Below, one piece after another: positions 33,204 through 46,468 of a stretch of 64,000 nt of DNA (its first letter is position 1; each line of letters opens with the position of its first letter). This DNA comes from Aquilaria yunnanensis. Its lineage: Eukaryota > Streptophyta > Magnoliopsida > Malvales > Thymelaeaceae. The stretch lies in the NCBI GenBank assembly GCA_039654915.1, contig CM077593.1, positions 80,022,501-80,086,500 of the forward strand. Direction: 5' to 3'. Both the position numbers and the translations under genes were made by a program. The notes below the pieces were generated by a model. The model was not told where the DNA came from, did no database searches, and saw only the letters and a list, made by a program, of their open reading frames with translations.

Positions 33204-34951
33204 TAAGATAAAAAATTAGGAAGAGAAAAAGAATGAAAAAAATTAAAATGAGAAAAAATGAAAATGTGAAAAACAAAACTAGAAAAAGGAAACAAAGTGT
33301 AAAAGAAAAACACTATAAAAAAGTGTAATATAAAAGCTAGATGCGAGTGAAATATGAAAGAAAAAGGCAAAGTCTCAAATTTGCTACTAATGTTTTAGGT
33401 TGAAACCAAATCTACAACTAAAGTTTTCTTTCATCCCAAATTCCCACTAATATTTCAGAATTGGCTCAAATTGTCAACTGATGTTAAAAAACTAACAAGA
33501 TGGGGAGGGGGGGAGGGGAGTAACATTTTTTAAATTATAGGGTTATAATGTAACTTTTAACAAGGTTGAGGACTTTGGGGAATTTATGCATGTTTTTCAG
33601 TGTGAAGTAAAAAAGTAAGGATTCTAATTAACCTGGCCTGCGACTATTGCTCCGACTATGTGGCTCGGCAGCCTTGTCAACTGAGTCACTTGGCTTGCCA
33701 TCTGAAAGATTGAATTAATTTTTTTCAATTTTCCTTATCGACAACTGATGCTCTGATTCTAATTGAATCTTCCAATTAAACTCCTTTAAGCCCCAACCCT
33801 AGAAGTTATTCTCTGTCTTTATCTAATTCATTCGTATCTGCTCCCAAAAGTCTAACCCACTAGATAAGAAATAGACGTGCCCAAAGCAAGAACAAGGATT
33901 AGAGGGAATTAGCAAACAAAGAACTGGAGGTGACCCCATCTTCAAGAACTTGTGTTCTTTGAGTTCAGCAACTTGTTCTTTTAATCTCTACATGAAATTC
34001 CTCTTGTTTTGATCTTATTTTATTCAATTCTATTTAGTTTTCTTCATTTTTAATTCATTCGATTCAGGTTTTGCTTATTTCAGGTCAAAGTGTGCAAAAA
34101 ATGCTTGATAAGCATAATTTGCACCAAAACATGTTTCAATGTCCCAAACCCATGCAATTCATCCAAAACCTTTCTGTTTTGTTTTGTTTTGATTTTTTGC
34201 ATCCACCAAAAACAACAAAAATCCAAAAAGAAGGTCCAAGAATCAGGTTATTTTGATCCAACAAATTTTATTTCAAATTGTACAAGAATTTAGTTTCATT
34301 TAATCTTTGCTGCAAGCAATCATTTCTTTTGCTTTCTTTTGTAGCAACAAACTATCAAACTATCTTGGAAGTTTTTTCAGTAAGAAAACAACAAATAAAA
34401 ATGTTTCTTCTTGAAAAATATTGTGTTGTTGCACAAGTTTCTTTGGTTTTGCACAAAACAGCATTTTAAAGCTCGATTTTGAATTTTTTTGTTCTTTCCA
34501 ATAGTTCTTTCAATATTTCTTTGTGGGAGATTCCAAAACCCTAAATCTTCATTTTCCTATCTTAGTTTCTATCGAAAAACCTTATTTTCAAGGGAATTTA
34601 AGTTTTCTTGTGTGCTTTAAGATTAGTTTGCTTAGAACTTTAGAAAAATTCTTTGATTGCAATATTTCACTAAAAAATTGATTATGAGTGACATTTTTTT
34701 AGAGTGAAACATGTAAGAGAGTGTGGGAGGATTTTCGTTCATAAATTTATTATGGAGAATGATCAAGAAATTGCAAGGGAGCCTCACAAGCTCGTGCAAA
34801 TAATGAAGCAAGGTCTTGATGAGCTAGAAGGTTGTAGTAGTAAAAGAAGCCACTAAAAACCTGTTGCCCATGTTGAAAGAAGGCATAGCCATGCCCCATA
34901 TGATGGATATGAGGAGAAATATAAAGTTACCTTGTCTCTAAATGTCCAATG

Positions 34952-37900
34952 CAAGGTTTTGAATTTCATACCGTACCGGCCAGTACGGTTGGTACATACC
35001 AGTACCGGACAAAAAATGGAACGGAATAGGCTGCTGGTGTCTCGGATTATGTACCGGTCTGTATCGGTTTGTACCGGCGATTCGGATGTACCGGTTCTAT
35101 GCGGTACAGCCTTTAAGAAACGTAAAAAAAGAAAATGGAAAATCCTAAGAAACCTAAATTCCTAATTCATTTCATTCTGCCGTTAGCAATTTCAGTGGGC
35201 GACAAAACAGTCGAGCGGCAGAGCGTGCGTCTTCATCTCCCGGAAGGAGCTCTGCCTTTGGCTCCTCGTCTATTTTGCTACGCTCCGCCACAACAGTGGC
35301 ACAGCCTCTACCCATCCAGCACCACCCCCATTCCACTTACATCTGTTGATTCTGTCCACTAGCAAGCAGCAAGCACGCCAAGCAGAGCAACGAGCACGCC
35401 GAGCAGAGCAGCCTACAGTATCGAAGCTTCTCCTCCTCATTTCTACAGCTTCGCCACTACATCCTCCACCGTCCACCAGCACTTCCACTCTATTGCCGGA
35501 AAAAGCTCTTCACGGAAGGTTTGTTTTATTGCTTTTTTTTTTTCATTTTACATTTGGTTCGGTTTAATGTAATTGATTTGTATTTAAGTAGTTATATTGT
35601 TATTGCTTTGTGAATTATGAGTGAAAATTAGTTATGTTTTAATTCTGCTGGCCATCATTTCTATCCCTAAAAGAAAATATTGGTTAACTCAATTTATTTC
35701 TTATTATAAATTGAAGATTCATCCACAATGGGTTCCTATTATTATTGCTATGTATTCATTTTTCACATCTTGGAAGTGCTCGAACATGAAATGATTTCTT
35801 GATAACAAAACATTGCAAACACGAAATTGTTGAATTGGTCATGTCCAATTACATGTGCGTTTTATTTTTCTTAAGTATTATTTAAAAAAAAAGTTAAAAG
35901 AGTTTTCAACTAGAGCAGCAAAAGTCAGTGCTTTAATTTCAATATCTTATCCACTATAGCTATAATTTGCCGAAGTTAATTCTTTTCCTATAACTTCCTG
36001 ATTTGTTTCGGCTTGAGTTCTCATTTTTTATTTGTGAATGGATGTAATTAGAATAAGAATTTGGGTTCATTTATTGCTTTTGGTTAACTACTACTGTTTA
36101 ACTACCAATGTTATTGCTTTTTTATATTCTAACTTTTGTGTTCTACTTCTATGCATACCTCTTAGTCCAACTAAAACTATAAAATCTTATTTGTTTTCTT
36201 TAAACAAATGGAAACGTCTAGTGCTGTAGTATCTAACAGTGCTACACCGAGTTCTGACAATGCAACTCTTACTCAAAATTCAAGTTCTACACGAAATGAT
36301 GATCCTGCTTGGGCACATTGTAAAAAAGTGGAAGGAAAGAGAAACCAATGCATTTGTTTATACTGTCAGAAGCTCATTAAAGGTGGTGGAATTACTCGTT
36401 TCAAGGAGCATTTAGTTGGAGTTGCAAGAAATGTTTCCAAATGTCCTAAAGTATCTAGGGATGTTTAGTGGCAAATAAAGCAACTCCTAGATGATAGCAA
36501 ACAAGAAAAGGGGAGAAGAAGGACAATCAATAAAGAGATAGGAGGTCCAATAATCCCTGACCTTGTTGATCAATCTTTGAGTGAAGATGATGAAGAGGAC
36601 ATCCTATTAAACCAACCAATATCAGGGGAGAAACGGCCGAGTAGCAGTCAAAGTATGGCTAATTTTTCAAAGAAAATGAAATGAGTCAAGAGTTTCTTTG
36701 CTCCTGGAGTAACTGTCGATGCCCAACCTACTATCAAAAGTATATTATAGCCCAAGAATGTTGTGCATCGAGCGAAGATGAATATGCCTAAATGGTGGTA
36801 TGATGCTAATATTTCTTTCAATGCTGCGAACTCAAAGTTTTATCAGCCAATGATTGATGCAATTGCAAGTATGGGAAGTGGTTTCAAAGACCCAAATGTC
36901 TATGAGCTAAGAGGTATGCTTCTTAGAGACTATGTGAATGAAGTTCAACAATATCTCTTTGATGTTAAAACAACATGGAAAACTTATGGTTGTTCTATTA
37001 TGGCTGATGGATGGACAAACCAAAGACAAGAACCAATTATTAAGTTTTTGGTTTATAGCCCAAAAGGTACCATGTTCTTGAAATCTACTAATACTTTTGG
37101 ACTTACAAAGAATGCTGAGACTTTGTTTAAGATGTTTGATGAAATTGTTCAACAAGTAGGTCCTGAAAATGTTGTGCAATTCATTACTGATAATGATGCA
37201 TCATATAAAAGTGCTGGAAAAAAATTGCAAGACAAGTATGGTAATCTCTTTTAGACTCCTTGTGCTGCGCATTGCATCGAGTTGATGTTAGAGAACTTTG
37301 CTAACCCGAATAGTTTCCCTCACATTGATGAGTGGGTACAAAAGGCTAAAAAAATCACAAAGTTCATTTATAATCACTCATGGGTGCTTGCTTTGATGAG
37401 AAGAGATTATACATGTGGTAGAGATCTTTGTCGCCCTAGTATTACAAGGTTTGCCACAAATTTCTTGAGCATACAGTGCATTCTAACATTCAAGGGACCA
37501 CTTATGCAAATGTTTGCAAGTCCTACTTGGATGAATTCCAGGTTTGAAAAAACCAATGGGGGAAGGGAGGTTTCATCAATTATCCTTGGGGATAGAGGTT
37601 TTTGGATTATGTGTCAGCACATAGTGAAAGTAAGTGAACCATTTGTTAAGGTGCTTCAACTTGTTCATGGTGATGAGAAGCCAAGTATGGGCTATTTGTT
37701 TGAAGCAATGGACAAAGCAAGGGAGACAATTAGAAAAAAGTTCAAGAACTGAGTGTCTTCAAACAAGCCATATATAGATGTTATCGATGCACGGTGGGAT
37801 AGGCAAATGCAGTCTCCATTGGATGCAATTGGTTGCTTTCTTAATCCTGGAATTCATTTCAAGCATGACTTTAACAGAAAGGTAGAGGTTTCTATATGCT

Positions 37901-38995
37901 TCTTTGATTGTGTGTCGAAACTTGTTCCTGACTATACTATTCAAGAGAATATCACAGTTCAACTTGAAGATTATAAGAATAATGTTGGTCAGTTTGGATC
38001 ATCAATTGCTATTCGTATGAGACAGAAATTAAATCCAGGTATATCTTATATCATTTTATTTCTTTTAGTTATTATTGTATTGGTCACTTTAGTTTCCTAA
38101 TAGTTGATAATGTTTTTATTTGTTTACTTTCCTAATAAATAGTTGCATGGTGGGATTCATTTGGAAATGGAGCTCCAGAGTTGCAAAGCTTTGCTAAGCG
38201 ACTACTCAGTCAATGTACAAGTGCAACGGGATGTGAGAGGAATTGGAGTGTCTTCGAGTTCATTCATTCAAAGCGCCGAAACAGACTAGAGCACAAAAGG
38301 TTAAATGATTTAATTTTTGTTCGTTACAACTTCAAGCGTCGAGAAAGGTAATTTTTCAATATACTATAGTCTATACAACTTTTGGTTATCTTGCTTTTGT
38401 ATTAATTATAATAATTTTATACTAATAGGATAATGAGTATGACCTCAAGATCATTGGATCCTATAAGCCTTGATAATATTGATGTGATGGATGATTGGGT
38501 CACTGAGTAACCAACATTGCTAAATGAAAATGATGTTGATGTTGATTGGGTTAGTTTGGAGGAGTCTCTTGCTAATTTAGGAACAACAAACATTGACTTT
38601 GCGATGGAAGTTCCTCCTCTTGATGAAGAAGATAAACCTGACGCTGAGCCTTCACCTGTGTCAGCAGTAGCACAATATGACTATGTGGAACTTAATGATG
38701 GTTAAATCTTTTGTTTTTTTAGGTTGAACTTGAATTGGACGTTGAGACATTTTAATGTATTGTTATGTTTTATGTGTTATTTGAGACCTTATATCTTGAA
38801 TATTGAGACTTTAAATATGTTGGTGTATCACTTGTTGATATGTTCTTTTTATATGTATGTGATTTATATATATATGTATAAATTTATTATAAACCGGTAC
38901 ATCTGAGACATACCGCCGAGACGATTCTGGTACCTGAGACTGTACCGTACTAATAAAAAAATGGTACAGCTTCCGGTATGAGATTTAAAACCTTG
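34952..38995 (+). mobile_element. hAT-superfamily DNA transposon, defective
   Basis: Termini are CAAGGTTTTGAATTTCATAC and, on the minus strand, CAAGGTTTTAAATCTCATAC. Subterminal regions on both sides carry clustered TACCGG and GTACCG motifs (34970-35105 and 38892-38975), as in hAT subterminal binding regions. The interior encodes a hAT transposase. The expected 8-bp duplication is poor: GTCCAATG on the left and GTTAGAAG on the right share 4 of 8. It lies wholly inside the Mutator-like element, so it inserted later. Confidence 0.9.
36208..38705 (+). pseudogene. hAT transposase with six in-frame stops
   Basis: Reads on the plus strand from ATG 36208. An N-terminal BED-type zinc finger has CLYCQKLIKGGGITRFKEHL. 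A DUF659-type region has SIMADGWTN and the catalytic-region phrase FITDNDASY; then TPCAAHCIELML. After an intron (about 38037-38142, GT...AG) comes the C-terminal dimerisation domain with WWDSFG and CERNWSVF (38143-38348). After a second intron (about 38349-38428) there is an acidic tail ending at 38705. The frame is never lost, but stops interrupt it at 36466, 36682, 36748, 37252, 37750 and 38508. Decay by point mutation without indels fits C-to-T changes at methylated sites. A GC-richer stretch at 35150-35520 may be a noncoding first exon. Confidence 0.88.
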
Positions 38996-39513
38996 GTTAG
39001 AAGTCTCTGATCCACCCATGATCACCAATTTTTCTTTCATGGCTGTAGAATTTCAACTTTCTCTCTTTTTCTCTTACACTTTGGGAGTGGTGACTGGAGA
39101 GAGATGGTGAGGCTTGGGATTGAAGATTGGAGAAAGTCCTCGGCGGCCATGTAGTTGAAGTAGTAGTCATGGGCGAAGTGGACCAAAATCCATGTTTTTT
39201 ACCTTCACATAGAATAAATGGATAAATTATTTAAAGTCCTTAGATTTTTTTAAAATTTACCTTTAGAGTTTTTTAAAAAGTTATGTTATCACCCAAAAAT
39301 TTCTAAACATGCAACTTTCCCCAATTTTTCATTAGCCTTTTAACCATGAGTGGTCAATTTTAGGCAATTGTGAAATATTAATGAGCAATTTTACTTAATT
39401 GTAAAACATTAGTGGAAATTTGGGACCAAATAATACTTCAGTGTCAAATTTGGTCCCAACTCAAAACATTAGTAGTAAATTTGAGACTTTGCCAAAGAAA
39501 AAAAAGATTAATA

Positions 39514-39879
39514 CTCTCTCCGTCCCTAAAAGAATAAAATGTATTCATTTTTTAATTGATCTAGCAAGGATGAAGTGTTTCCTTATTTAGAAAGTTTTTG
39601 GCATCCAATTTACCTTACTACTTTCATTTAAACTCTCATTACACAAAACCTGAAAAGGAATGTTTTCTTTTTTAATCTTCATTAAAATTTTCACAATACA
39701 AAACCCAAAAAGACTCTTTGCTTTTTTAATTATCATTTAAACTTTTACTACATGACCTAATAATGATTTTTTCTAATTTTAGTTTCAAAGAAAAAATGGT
39801 AAAAAAAAACATCATAAACTACAAACACCTTAATCTCCATATCCAAATAAATATATCATTCTTTATAAGACGAAGAGAG
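39514..39879. mobile_element. Stowaway-type MITE
   Basis: Ends are CTCTCTCCGTCCCTAAAAGA and, on the minus strand, CTCTCTTCGTCTTATAAAGA, flanked by TA at 39512-39513 and 39880-39881. It is 366 bp, AT-rich and noncoding. It lies about 10 bases beyond the Mutator-like element's right duplication and belongs to the same family as 32742-33203. Confidence 0.85.
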
Positions 39880-41639
39880 TATACTAAATAAAAACAAGAA
39901 GTAGAAAACACACTGAAAAAAATGAACAAGAAAGGGAAAAAAAGCCAATGAAATTCAATGTGATGAAGGGAATCAAACCCATATATGATGCCCCCTACTG
40001 ACACTTCACTCTGTTCCTCTAGCCACTTTACCAAACACAAAAAATTGTGAAAATTCAAAATAAAGTAATATAATAAAGCGTCTGCATGTGCATGACTCCT
40101 TTTGGTGTACACAAGATTCTTTGTAAGTATAATTAGGAAATAAACAGGAAACTGAATCTCATCTCATAATTGGTCCTTTTAGTTCATCCATACACCCAGA
40201 GGTTTCTTATTGCTAGCTTCCCCCTATAAGTTTGGCAATTAATTTATGGTTTTTATAGTTACCTCCCTAAACTTTATGTGATATTACATTCCTTCCCCCC
40301 CTCATGAGGTTTGAAAACCTACACAAACCTCTTTCTTTTTTAACGCCATTAGTTAAAGTTATAGCTAGCCTTATTGAATTTATTTTGGCTTATAATCACA
40401 CCTAAAACTTTAGAAATCTACAGTTTTCCTCTAGCTTTTATCATATTATCTAGCAGCATCTTCAGAAATTCTAATTCAAACTATTTGGTAACTTATAGTA
40501 ATCTCAAGTTATCTGATATTTTTTAATAATTAATTAACATTCGAAATCCTCCATTTGTCAAAGGTTTTTTTTTTTACTTCATTTACCATTTTGGGTCATC
40601 CTAAATTATTGCACTATTTTCTTTTTTAGTAAGTTTTTCCAAGAAACTTTGCATTTATACCCTCCCATTATACTTTCTACTTTAGTTTGATAGATTCTTA
40701 TTTATGCATGGACTCCTTCTGAAAGCTGAAGTTGTTGGCTTCTCATTTGTTTTTCTTGTGTAGGTAAATCAATCCTAAATTCTCCTGCACCAACTACCTA
40801 CCTTGCATTATTTTCTCCTCACTCATTGTCATTTTCTTTTAAAGTTTTTCAAAGGGACGAAGGAAGCACAACTTGAAGTTCTTTTTCTATAAATTGTTTT
40901 GTTATATTTCATCAAATTATCCTTCTATCGTTCCTTTTTCTTGTTTTTTTTTGGGCAATGAAATGCCTATTTCTCTAGAGTTCCTCTTCATTTAGTCTAG
41001 AGTATGTTTCTAGATGTAAAAATGTTAAAGTTAGTATTCTATGTAATTTTTTATAGATGAGTTAATGGAAATTCTTGTATAATTTATCTTATTTCTCTTG
41101 AGGGATGAGTTAATGGCAATGTTTTGTATAATTTAGCTTATTTCTCATTATCTTGGGGATAGGGACATAAGTGGGAATTTTTTTTGTAAGAAAATCTCGA
41201 GTGAATGTTTTTTTCCGCTAAAATGAGTGTTGGTTTTAGGCATCACATGATGATTGTTCATATTTGTTCAGCGTTTTCATTAGTTTCTCAATTTATAAAC
41301 AAAGTAATAAACTTCCTTTTGAAATTTTGAATGTTTTGCATCCTTAAAGCTAGTGAAGGTTCCTGCTGTCATAAGTCAATTTATGTCTTCATATTTTCTT
41401 TTCAATATTCCCCAAACGAGGATAGGGAAAGAGGCAATGGAGATGGTGGAAGGACTGATGGATTGAGGCTGGGGAAGGAAAAAATGAGGCCATAGGAGGA
41501 GGTCTGTGAGGAGATGAGAAGCGGGTAGGGAAGCGAGGAGGCACTGGAGTGGCTAGACGGCATCAGATAAGGGCAAATATGGCAGATGTTGTGAAGGTCA
41601 TCCAAGTACTTCCCCTATTTTGAGTGAAAAAGTAATTAA
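39880..41639. other. Intergenic AT-rich DNA
   Basis: No gene is supported. On the minus strand about 40050-39966 there is a possible SINE head with GGGTTTGATTCCC, a good B-box match, and GTGGCTAGAGG as a weak A box, followed by a T-rich tail. Around 40215-40330 the minus-strand phrase AGTTTAGGGAGGTAACTATA looks like a terminal repeat of another DNA transposon, without a visible partner. Confidence 0.4.
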
Positions 41640-43443
41640 ATCCCAAGTTATTTGCCTCAAATTAGTTTTTCTATTAAGTAAGAAAGACAAGCTAAGTAAA
41701 GTGAAGATGAGTTCCTAAGTGTGATTTAGCACCTAAGAGTTATAAGGAAAAAAGTGGTAATTTTTTACCCGAGTGAGTAGCATGATTGTAAATTTGATGC
41801 AATTATAGTCATGTAAGGATTTTTTGAATAAATAAGTTGATGCCATAAGTTATTTTAGCTATTAGAACCAACACTTGAAGAAAAAGCACAAAAATAGCAC
41901 TAAGTGTTCAAATGAGCCATTTATGCTTTTAAGTGGCTTGAGTGTCTAAAAGCTAAGTGTGGGAAGCACAAAAACATTCTTTAGGGCCAATGAGTGATGG
42001 TTTCTAGTGTGAGTCTAGTGACCAAAGTGAAACAAAACAGATCTTTAGGGCCTTAGTGGAGTGGTTAAGATATTTTGCAAAACTTGAACCCAATGCTTCA
42101 TCTCTTCTATTTGCAATTTTGTGCCTTTTCCTCTCCAATAGTTGACATTCTGTAAGCTCCTTTAATCCCATAAATTTTTAGCAAATTTGAAAGTCCCAAA
42201 GTGAAATCAAGAAGTCTCAAGCTCATCCTTGGTGTATTAGCTTCATTTGGGCTTTTTGTTGCTTGTTTTGGACATAAACCCTAAGGTAAGCTCCTTGGTT
42301 TGAATTAAGTTGATTCTTAGCTTGTCAAGTAGCTAATAATGGTCTTGATTTCAAATTCTTGGTGCCATATCATATTGGTTTTAGGTCTAGAACTCAAGAG
42401 AGCTAAGTTGAGCTTAAATGTGCTTGGTGATGTTTGTAGCTTGTTCTTGCCTTATGCTTGATTTGAGGTAAGGGATTCAAGTTAATTTATCTCAAATAAT
42501 GCATGGAAATGTAGTATTATATGCTGAAATAAAGTAAAAACAAGACTCATATGAATTAACTTTGAGGATTGAGAGATTGGGAAAGAGTTGTGCAAAATAG
42601 CAAATGGACGCAAAATGTTAACAGGCTATTGGTGATGCGTCACAAACAATGAGGATGTGCCGCTAGCTGTGTTCTAGCAAACCTAAGTGTTGTTGCTCTT
42701 GGTGACGCACCATCAAGGCCCAAGCCCCTCAAGCGTGGGGTACCGTAAAAACAACTCAATCGTTTGGTTATCATCCCTAGGCCATTCTAAGATTTTTTGT
42801 ACCTTCGGTTCAGTCTAGAACTCATTCCTAAGTCAGGAATTATGCATTATTTAGGTGGTAGCTAAGTGGTGTGGTTAAGGCAGGGTGGCTAAGGGGTTAA
42901 AGTGCTCAAGTTATTAATGAAGCACTAACAAGATTAAGGCGGGTTTCAGTTTCTTCCTTAGCCCAAGTGGGAGGTCTTAGACTTTTGAGTAATGAAGATG
43001 AAAGCTAAGGGGATCACAACCAAACCTTGTGCATTAGCAAGTAATCCACTAAGGAGCCTTGAGCTAAGCTCTAAAAGCTTTACAAGTTGGACCACATAAG
43101 ATTGCTACCCTGCACAATAAGTAAAGGAAAAGAGATGGGTAAGAGATGGGTAAGAGGTGAGTAAGAAACAACTTGCTCTGAGTAGCCCATAAGATGTGGG
43201 CAAGGTTTTACTAGGTGATGGCTTACTCTAATGTGCCCGTAAGAAGACTTCATAGGGTTGGTTAAGTACTAGCATAACATACAAGGGCCAATATCCAAGC
43301 ACCCTAGTTGTAGGAGCTCACGATAAGCTTAGCACCTACGGGTGTAAAGAAATCCTATGTGTATTTGCATGTGCATATTTCCTTCATCCATTATTTGAAT
43401 TGTTTGTTGTTCTTATTCTTGTTATCAACTATGTTGTTGATTG
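41640..43443 (+). mobile_element. Host LTR element: first part of 5' LTR (left edge approximate)
   Basis: Noncoding sequence that continues at 51267 once Gypsy A and its GATTG duplication are removed. It is alignable in blocks to 27640-30300. The left border and the TG end could not be fixed, and no target duplication can be checked because the other end lies beyond 64000. Confidence 0.55.
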
Positions 43444-44486
43444 TGACAGCCGAAGTGCTATCGCCCTGACCACCTGCCGACCATGGGAAAGAGGGAGCCA
43501 GACACCTGAGGCATACGACCTCGGAAAGGACTCTGGAGTGAAGGAAGTCATACACCTGAGGCGCACGACCTCGGTAGCTCACCAAATTCCAACTTCGGGA
43601 GCCAGTGTGGCGCCTCCTTCTGGAGGGCGACCGAAAGAGCTTTGGGGGAGAAAGACCAACCACCCTCTGCGGGAGAAAGCCCCCTGAAGATGTAGACACC
43701 GAAGTTCCAGCCCGACTCCGGGAAAGGGTCTATCACCCTGAAGTGAGACATCAACCAAAGGGACCTCGGTTGTACGGCAAGAGCCATCAAGGAGTCTTTG
43801 ACACTCCGCTCATATATGTCTCCGACATGCCACCCCCAGACATGCTCTACCACGACATCGCAGCATACATCCTGTCGCACAGGGCTACACCTACTACGGC
43901 TCGCGGCCCGAGGAGCCTGTAGATGGCTAGGGGCCCCCACGCCCAAAAATACGAACACCATCCGTCCATACACATGTCATAATCTGAAGGGATCACCTCC
44001 TCCCTTATAGACCAGGGAAATGGTCATAGGCAGGGGGTTCTCCGCCCGGAGGACCAAAAGGACAAGAGGACGCTCTCCTCTCTCCACCTGAATACTCTCC
44101 CTTCAGCCCTTAGAAAGACACGCCAGGCAAGAGTCCCTTGTGCTTATTACTGAGTATCTCTCTTTCTCGGAGCACTAACTTGGGCGTCAGAGGTCCCCCC
44201 CCGAAAAACCACCCCGGGGGCCTCCTAACCCTTGTTTTCTGAGTGTTTCAGCCAGGTCTCTCTGAAGTATCTCCGCTCTGGGTTCTCTCCCACACCGAAA
44301 GTTTTTCCCGTCCTCACCAACCACGGTACCAGGAAGCTGCCAGCCATCACTGAAGGTGACCCTCTCAGGGTACCTTCTTGTACCTCCAGGACCCTCTGCT
44401 GCCCACACCGCTGCACACAGTGGAGATGCTGGGTCCGCCTAACCGGACTACATTAGATGCTGGCTCCGCACCCTCGGACCGCATCA
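43444..44486 (+). repeat. Gypsy A 5' LTR
   Basis: TGACAGCC to CGCATCA. It contains the block ACTTGGGCGTCAGAGG, which has a counterpart in the Gypsy B LTR (ACTTGGGCGTCGGAGG on its coding strand), showing that the two families are related. Short frames here are not genes. Confidence 0.93.
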
Positions 44487-44488
44487 TC

Positions 44489-44506
44489 TGGCACCATCTG
44501 TGGGAA
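44489..44506 (+). other. Gypsy A primer-binding site
   Basis: TGGCACCATCTGTGGGAA begins two bases after the LTR. Gypsy B has TGGCGCCGTCTGTGGGAA in the same place, so this is the same primer class with two transitions. Confidence 0.85.
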
Positions 44507-44599
44507 CTCACTCCCAGGTTGCCGAAAGTTGAAGCTCGGCGTTTTAAGGAGAGGGGACTCCCGAGGTCCCCGTCTGCACCAGAGATTCAACGGGCAACC

Positions 44600-46468
44600 A
44601 AATAATGGCAGCAGGGATTTCCCTACCCAAGGGTGAACGTCCTCTGATTACTATCATAGGCTTCCTAGGTGAATTCCCACGCTCTGGCTTGGTCGAAATG
44701 ACACAGTAGTCAAGCCAAAGAAGGCCGCAGCAAAAATTCGGGCCGAAGGCCCTCCTCATCAGTACCTCGTGGGGTGGAGAGTCCCATGCCAATTCACAGG
44801 AATTGGGAAAATGGAGATCAACGGGGATGAGTCCTCGGCGGGAACCATGCTCTCCGGAGTACGTCCTACGGGAAAAGCAGGGTCGGGATGACCCAGACCT
44901 CCTCGCCGAAAGAGTTCTGCACCCGAGGAAAAAATTGCCATCTCCTCGGCAACGAAGTCAAAACCCATTGCCCCGAAAGGTCATCTGTGACTTGACGTGC
45001 GGGTAGAAGGCGCCGACTCTATTTCCCTGGACACGCTATCGTTGTCCAAAGTGACCCACTTCTGCGCGACGTCGCGAAAAAAGAGTAAAGCATTTGGAAA
45101 AGACTATCGAAATGGTGCATCGAACTCGGAGAGTACTACATCACGTATAAGCCTAGAAGAGCAATGAACGCCCAGGTACTGGCAGACTGCATTGCTGAAT
45201 TCCTAGAAGAAGGGAAGGTTGAAACCAACAAAGGAGATAGAGCGAGGGTAGATCCAGAGTGGAAACTCCTTGTCAGTGGAACCCCAAGCGCAGAACATCG
45301 GGGCGCTGGGATACCCCTTTGGGGGCCCGAAGGCAAGGAGGCCGCTAAGACGATCAAATTTGATTACCAAAAACATTGGGCCATCCGAGCATGGCAACGC
45401 TAGGTATAATAACCTCACACAAAAGGCGGAAAGATCCTACAAAGAGGAATCTCGTGACCAAAGAAGTCCCGAAAATCCTCATGAAGAGGCAAGAAGTGCG
45501 AAGACATCCCGGACGATATTTCCTGATTAAGGAAAAGCTATACAGGCAAAGGTATGCAATTCTGTTATTAAGATATATCGGTAAAATAGGTGCAGGACAA
45601 TTCGTCCAAGAGGTGTGAAAATGGCCAGAGACACGCCAGCACCCGAAGACTGCCTTCGAAGCGGATAACCTCAGAAAGATTGCACCGAGCCACTCCAGAC
45701 AGCACCCGAAGATGTGAAGTTATGCGTGATAGTAGATGACTACTTCACTGAGTGGGGTAAGGCAGAACTCCTAGCAACCATGTCGGCAAAAGTTGCACAA
45801 AAAGTTCATTTGGAAGAACATAGTATGCTGATTTGGCATACTGACAGTGACACCGGCCAGTAATGATTTCCAGTCTATGGACAAAGGATTTCACGAATCC
45901 GTCACCGACCTCGGAATAAAAAGGTACTTCAGCCCACCAGCTCAGCCCCCGAGCAACAGACAAGTAGAGGTAGCCAAAAGAGGGACTATAATAGATGCAA
46001 AGGGAAAGTGGCCAAGAGAACTTCCTACTGTACTAAGGAGTTATCAAATAACTCCCCGAGGGGCCAACGCGGAGTCACCTTTCTCACTTATCTCCAGTGC
46101 AGAAGCCACTATCCATTTGAAGTAGTTTGGCCATCATACAGATGTTTGACGAAAAAGGAAATGACCTCGGGTTGAGAACTAACCTTGACTTAGTTGTCAA
46201 ACACTGAGAAAAGGCCGAGCTCGAAAGCAGGCCTTTCCGGCAAAAGGTGGCCATAAGTGCAAACCTGTATGATAGGCCAAAAGGAATAAGGAAAATGAGA
46301 CCTCACCCCCGAAAGGCCAAATTAGAACCCCGAAAGCCGTCCTATGGGGTACTTCGGCATTTGGTCCTAAACAAGGTCCGAAAGGGAGTATACAAGCTCG
46401 GCAACACCGAAGAAGGAAAACTGAAAAATACAAGGCACTCGGGCGCCTTAAAGAAATTCTACACTTAG
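44600..46468 (+). pseudogene. Gypsy A gag-pol remnant, internally deleted
   Basis: About 44604-44710 matches the start of Gypsy B gag (a LPKGERPL stretch and VEMTQ). Near 45000 the homology jumps to the end of the RT/start of RNase H region (SKWCIELGEYYIT, then VLADCIAEF), so nearly all of gag, protease and RT is missing. Then come pieces of RNase H (to about 45390), the integrase zinc-binding region (about 45400-45620) and the integrase core and C-terminus (about 45660-46468, with SVTDLGIKRYFSPPA, KGKWPRELP and ending ALKKFYT). Pieces are in different frames with many stops. Nothing here is functional. Confidence 0.82.

Larger units (their letters stand above)
33366..39493. mobile_element. 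Mutator-like DNA transposon containing a nested hAT
   Basis: Both ends read GGCAAAGTCTCAAATTT inward, and similarity continues for roughly 150-200 bases (phrases CTACTAATGTTTT and CCACTAATATTT). Identical 9-mers AAAGAAAAA flank the element (33357-33365 and 39494-39502). The sequence is low in complexity, but length and position are exact. No Mutator transposase is present. Excluding the hAT element, the interior is about 2.1 kb, including 33600-34951, which may hold captured host sequence. The GAATCAGGTTATTTTG region and 39000-39190 (with CTCGGCGGCCATG) were not identified. Confidence 0.82.

Noticed and set aside
35135..35567. Overlapping short frames at the 5' side of the hAT element
   Set aside because: Probably a noncoding first exon of the transposase gene; no frame continues into the BED-finger exon.
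42050..42110. A tRNA-like GAGTGGTTAAGA ... ACTTGAACCC pair of boxes
   Set aside because: Lies within a degenerate LTR; no cloverleaf could be drawn and no duplication flanks it.
43391..44408. Overlapping 70-140 residue frames on both strands, partly repeated at 50100-51183
   Set aside because: They fall within the Gypsy A LTRs and differ in frame between the two LTR copies.
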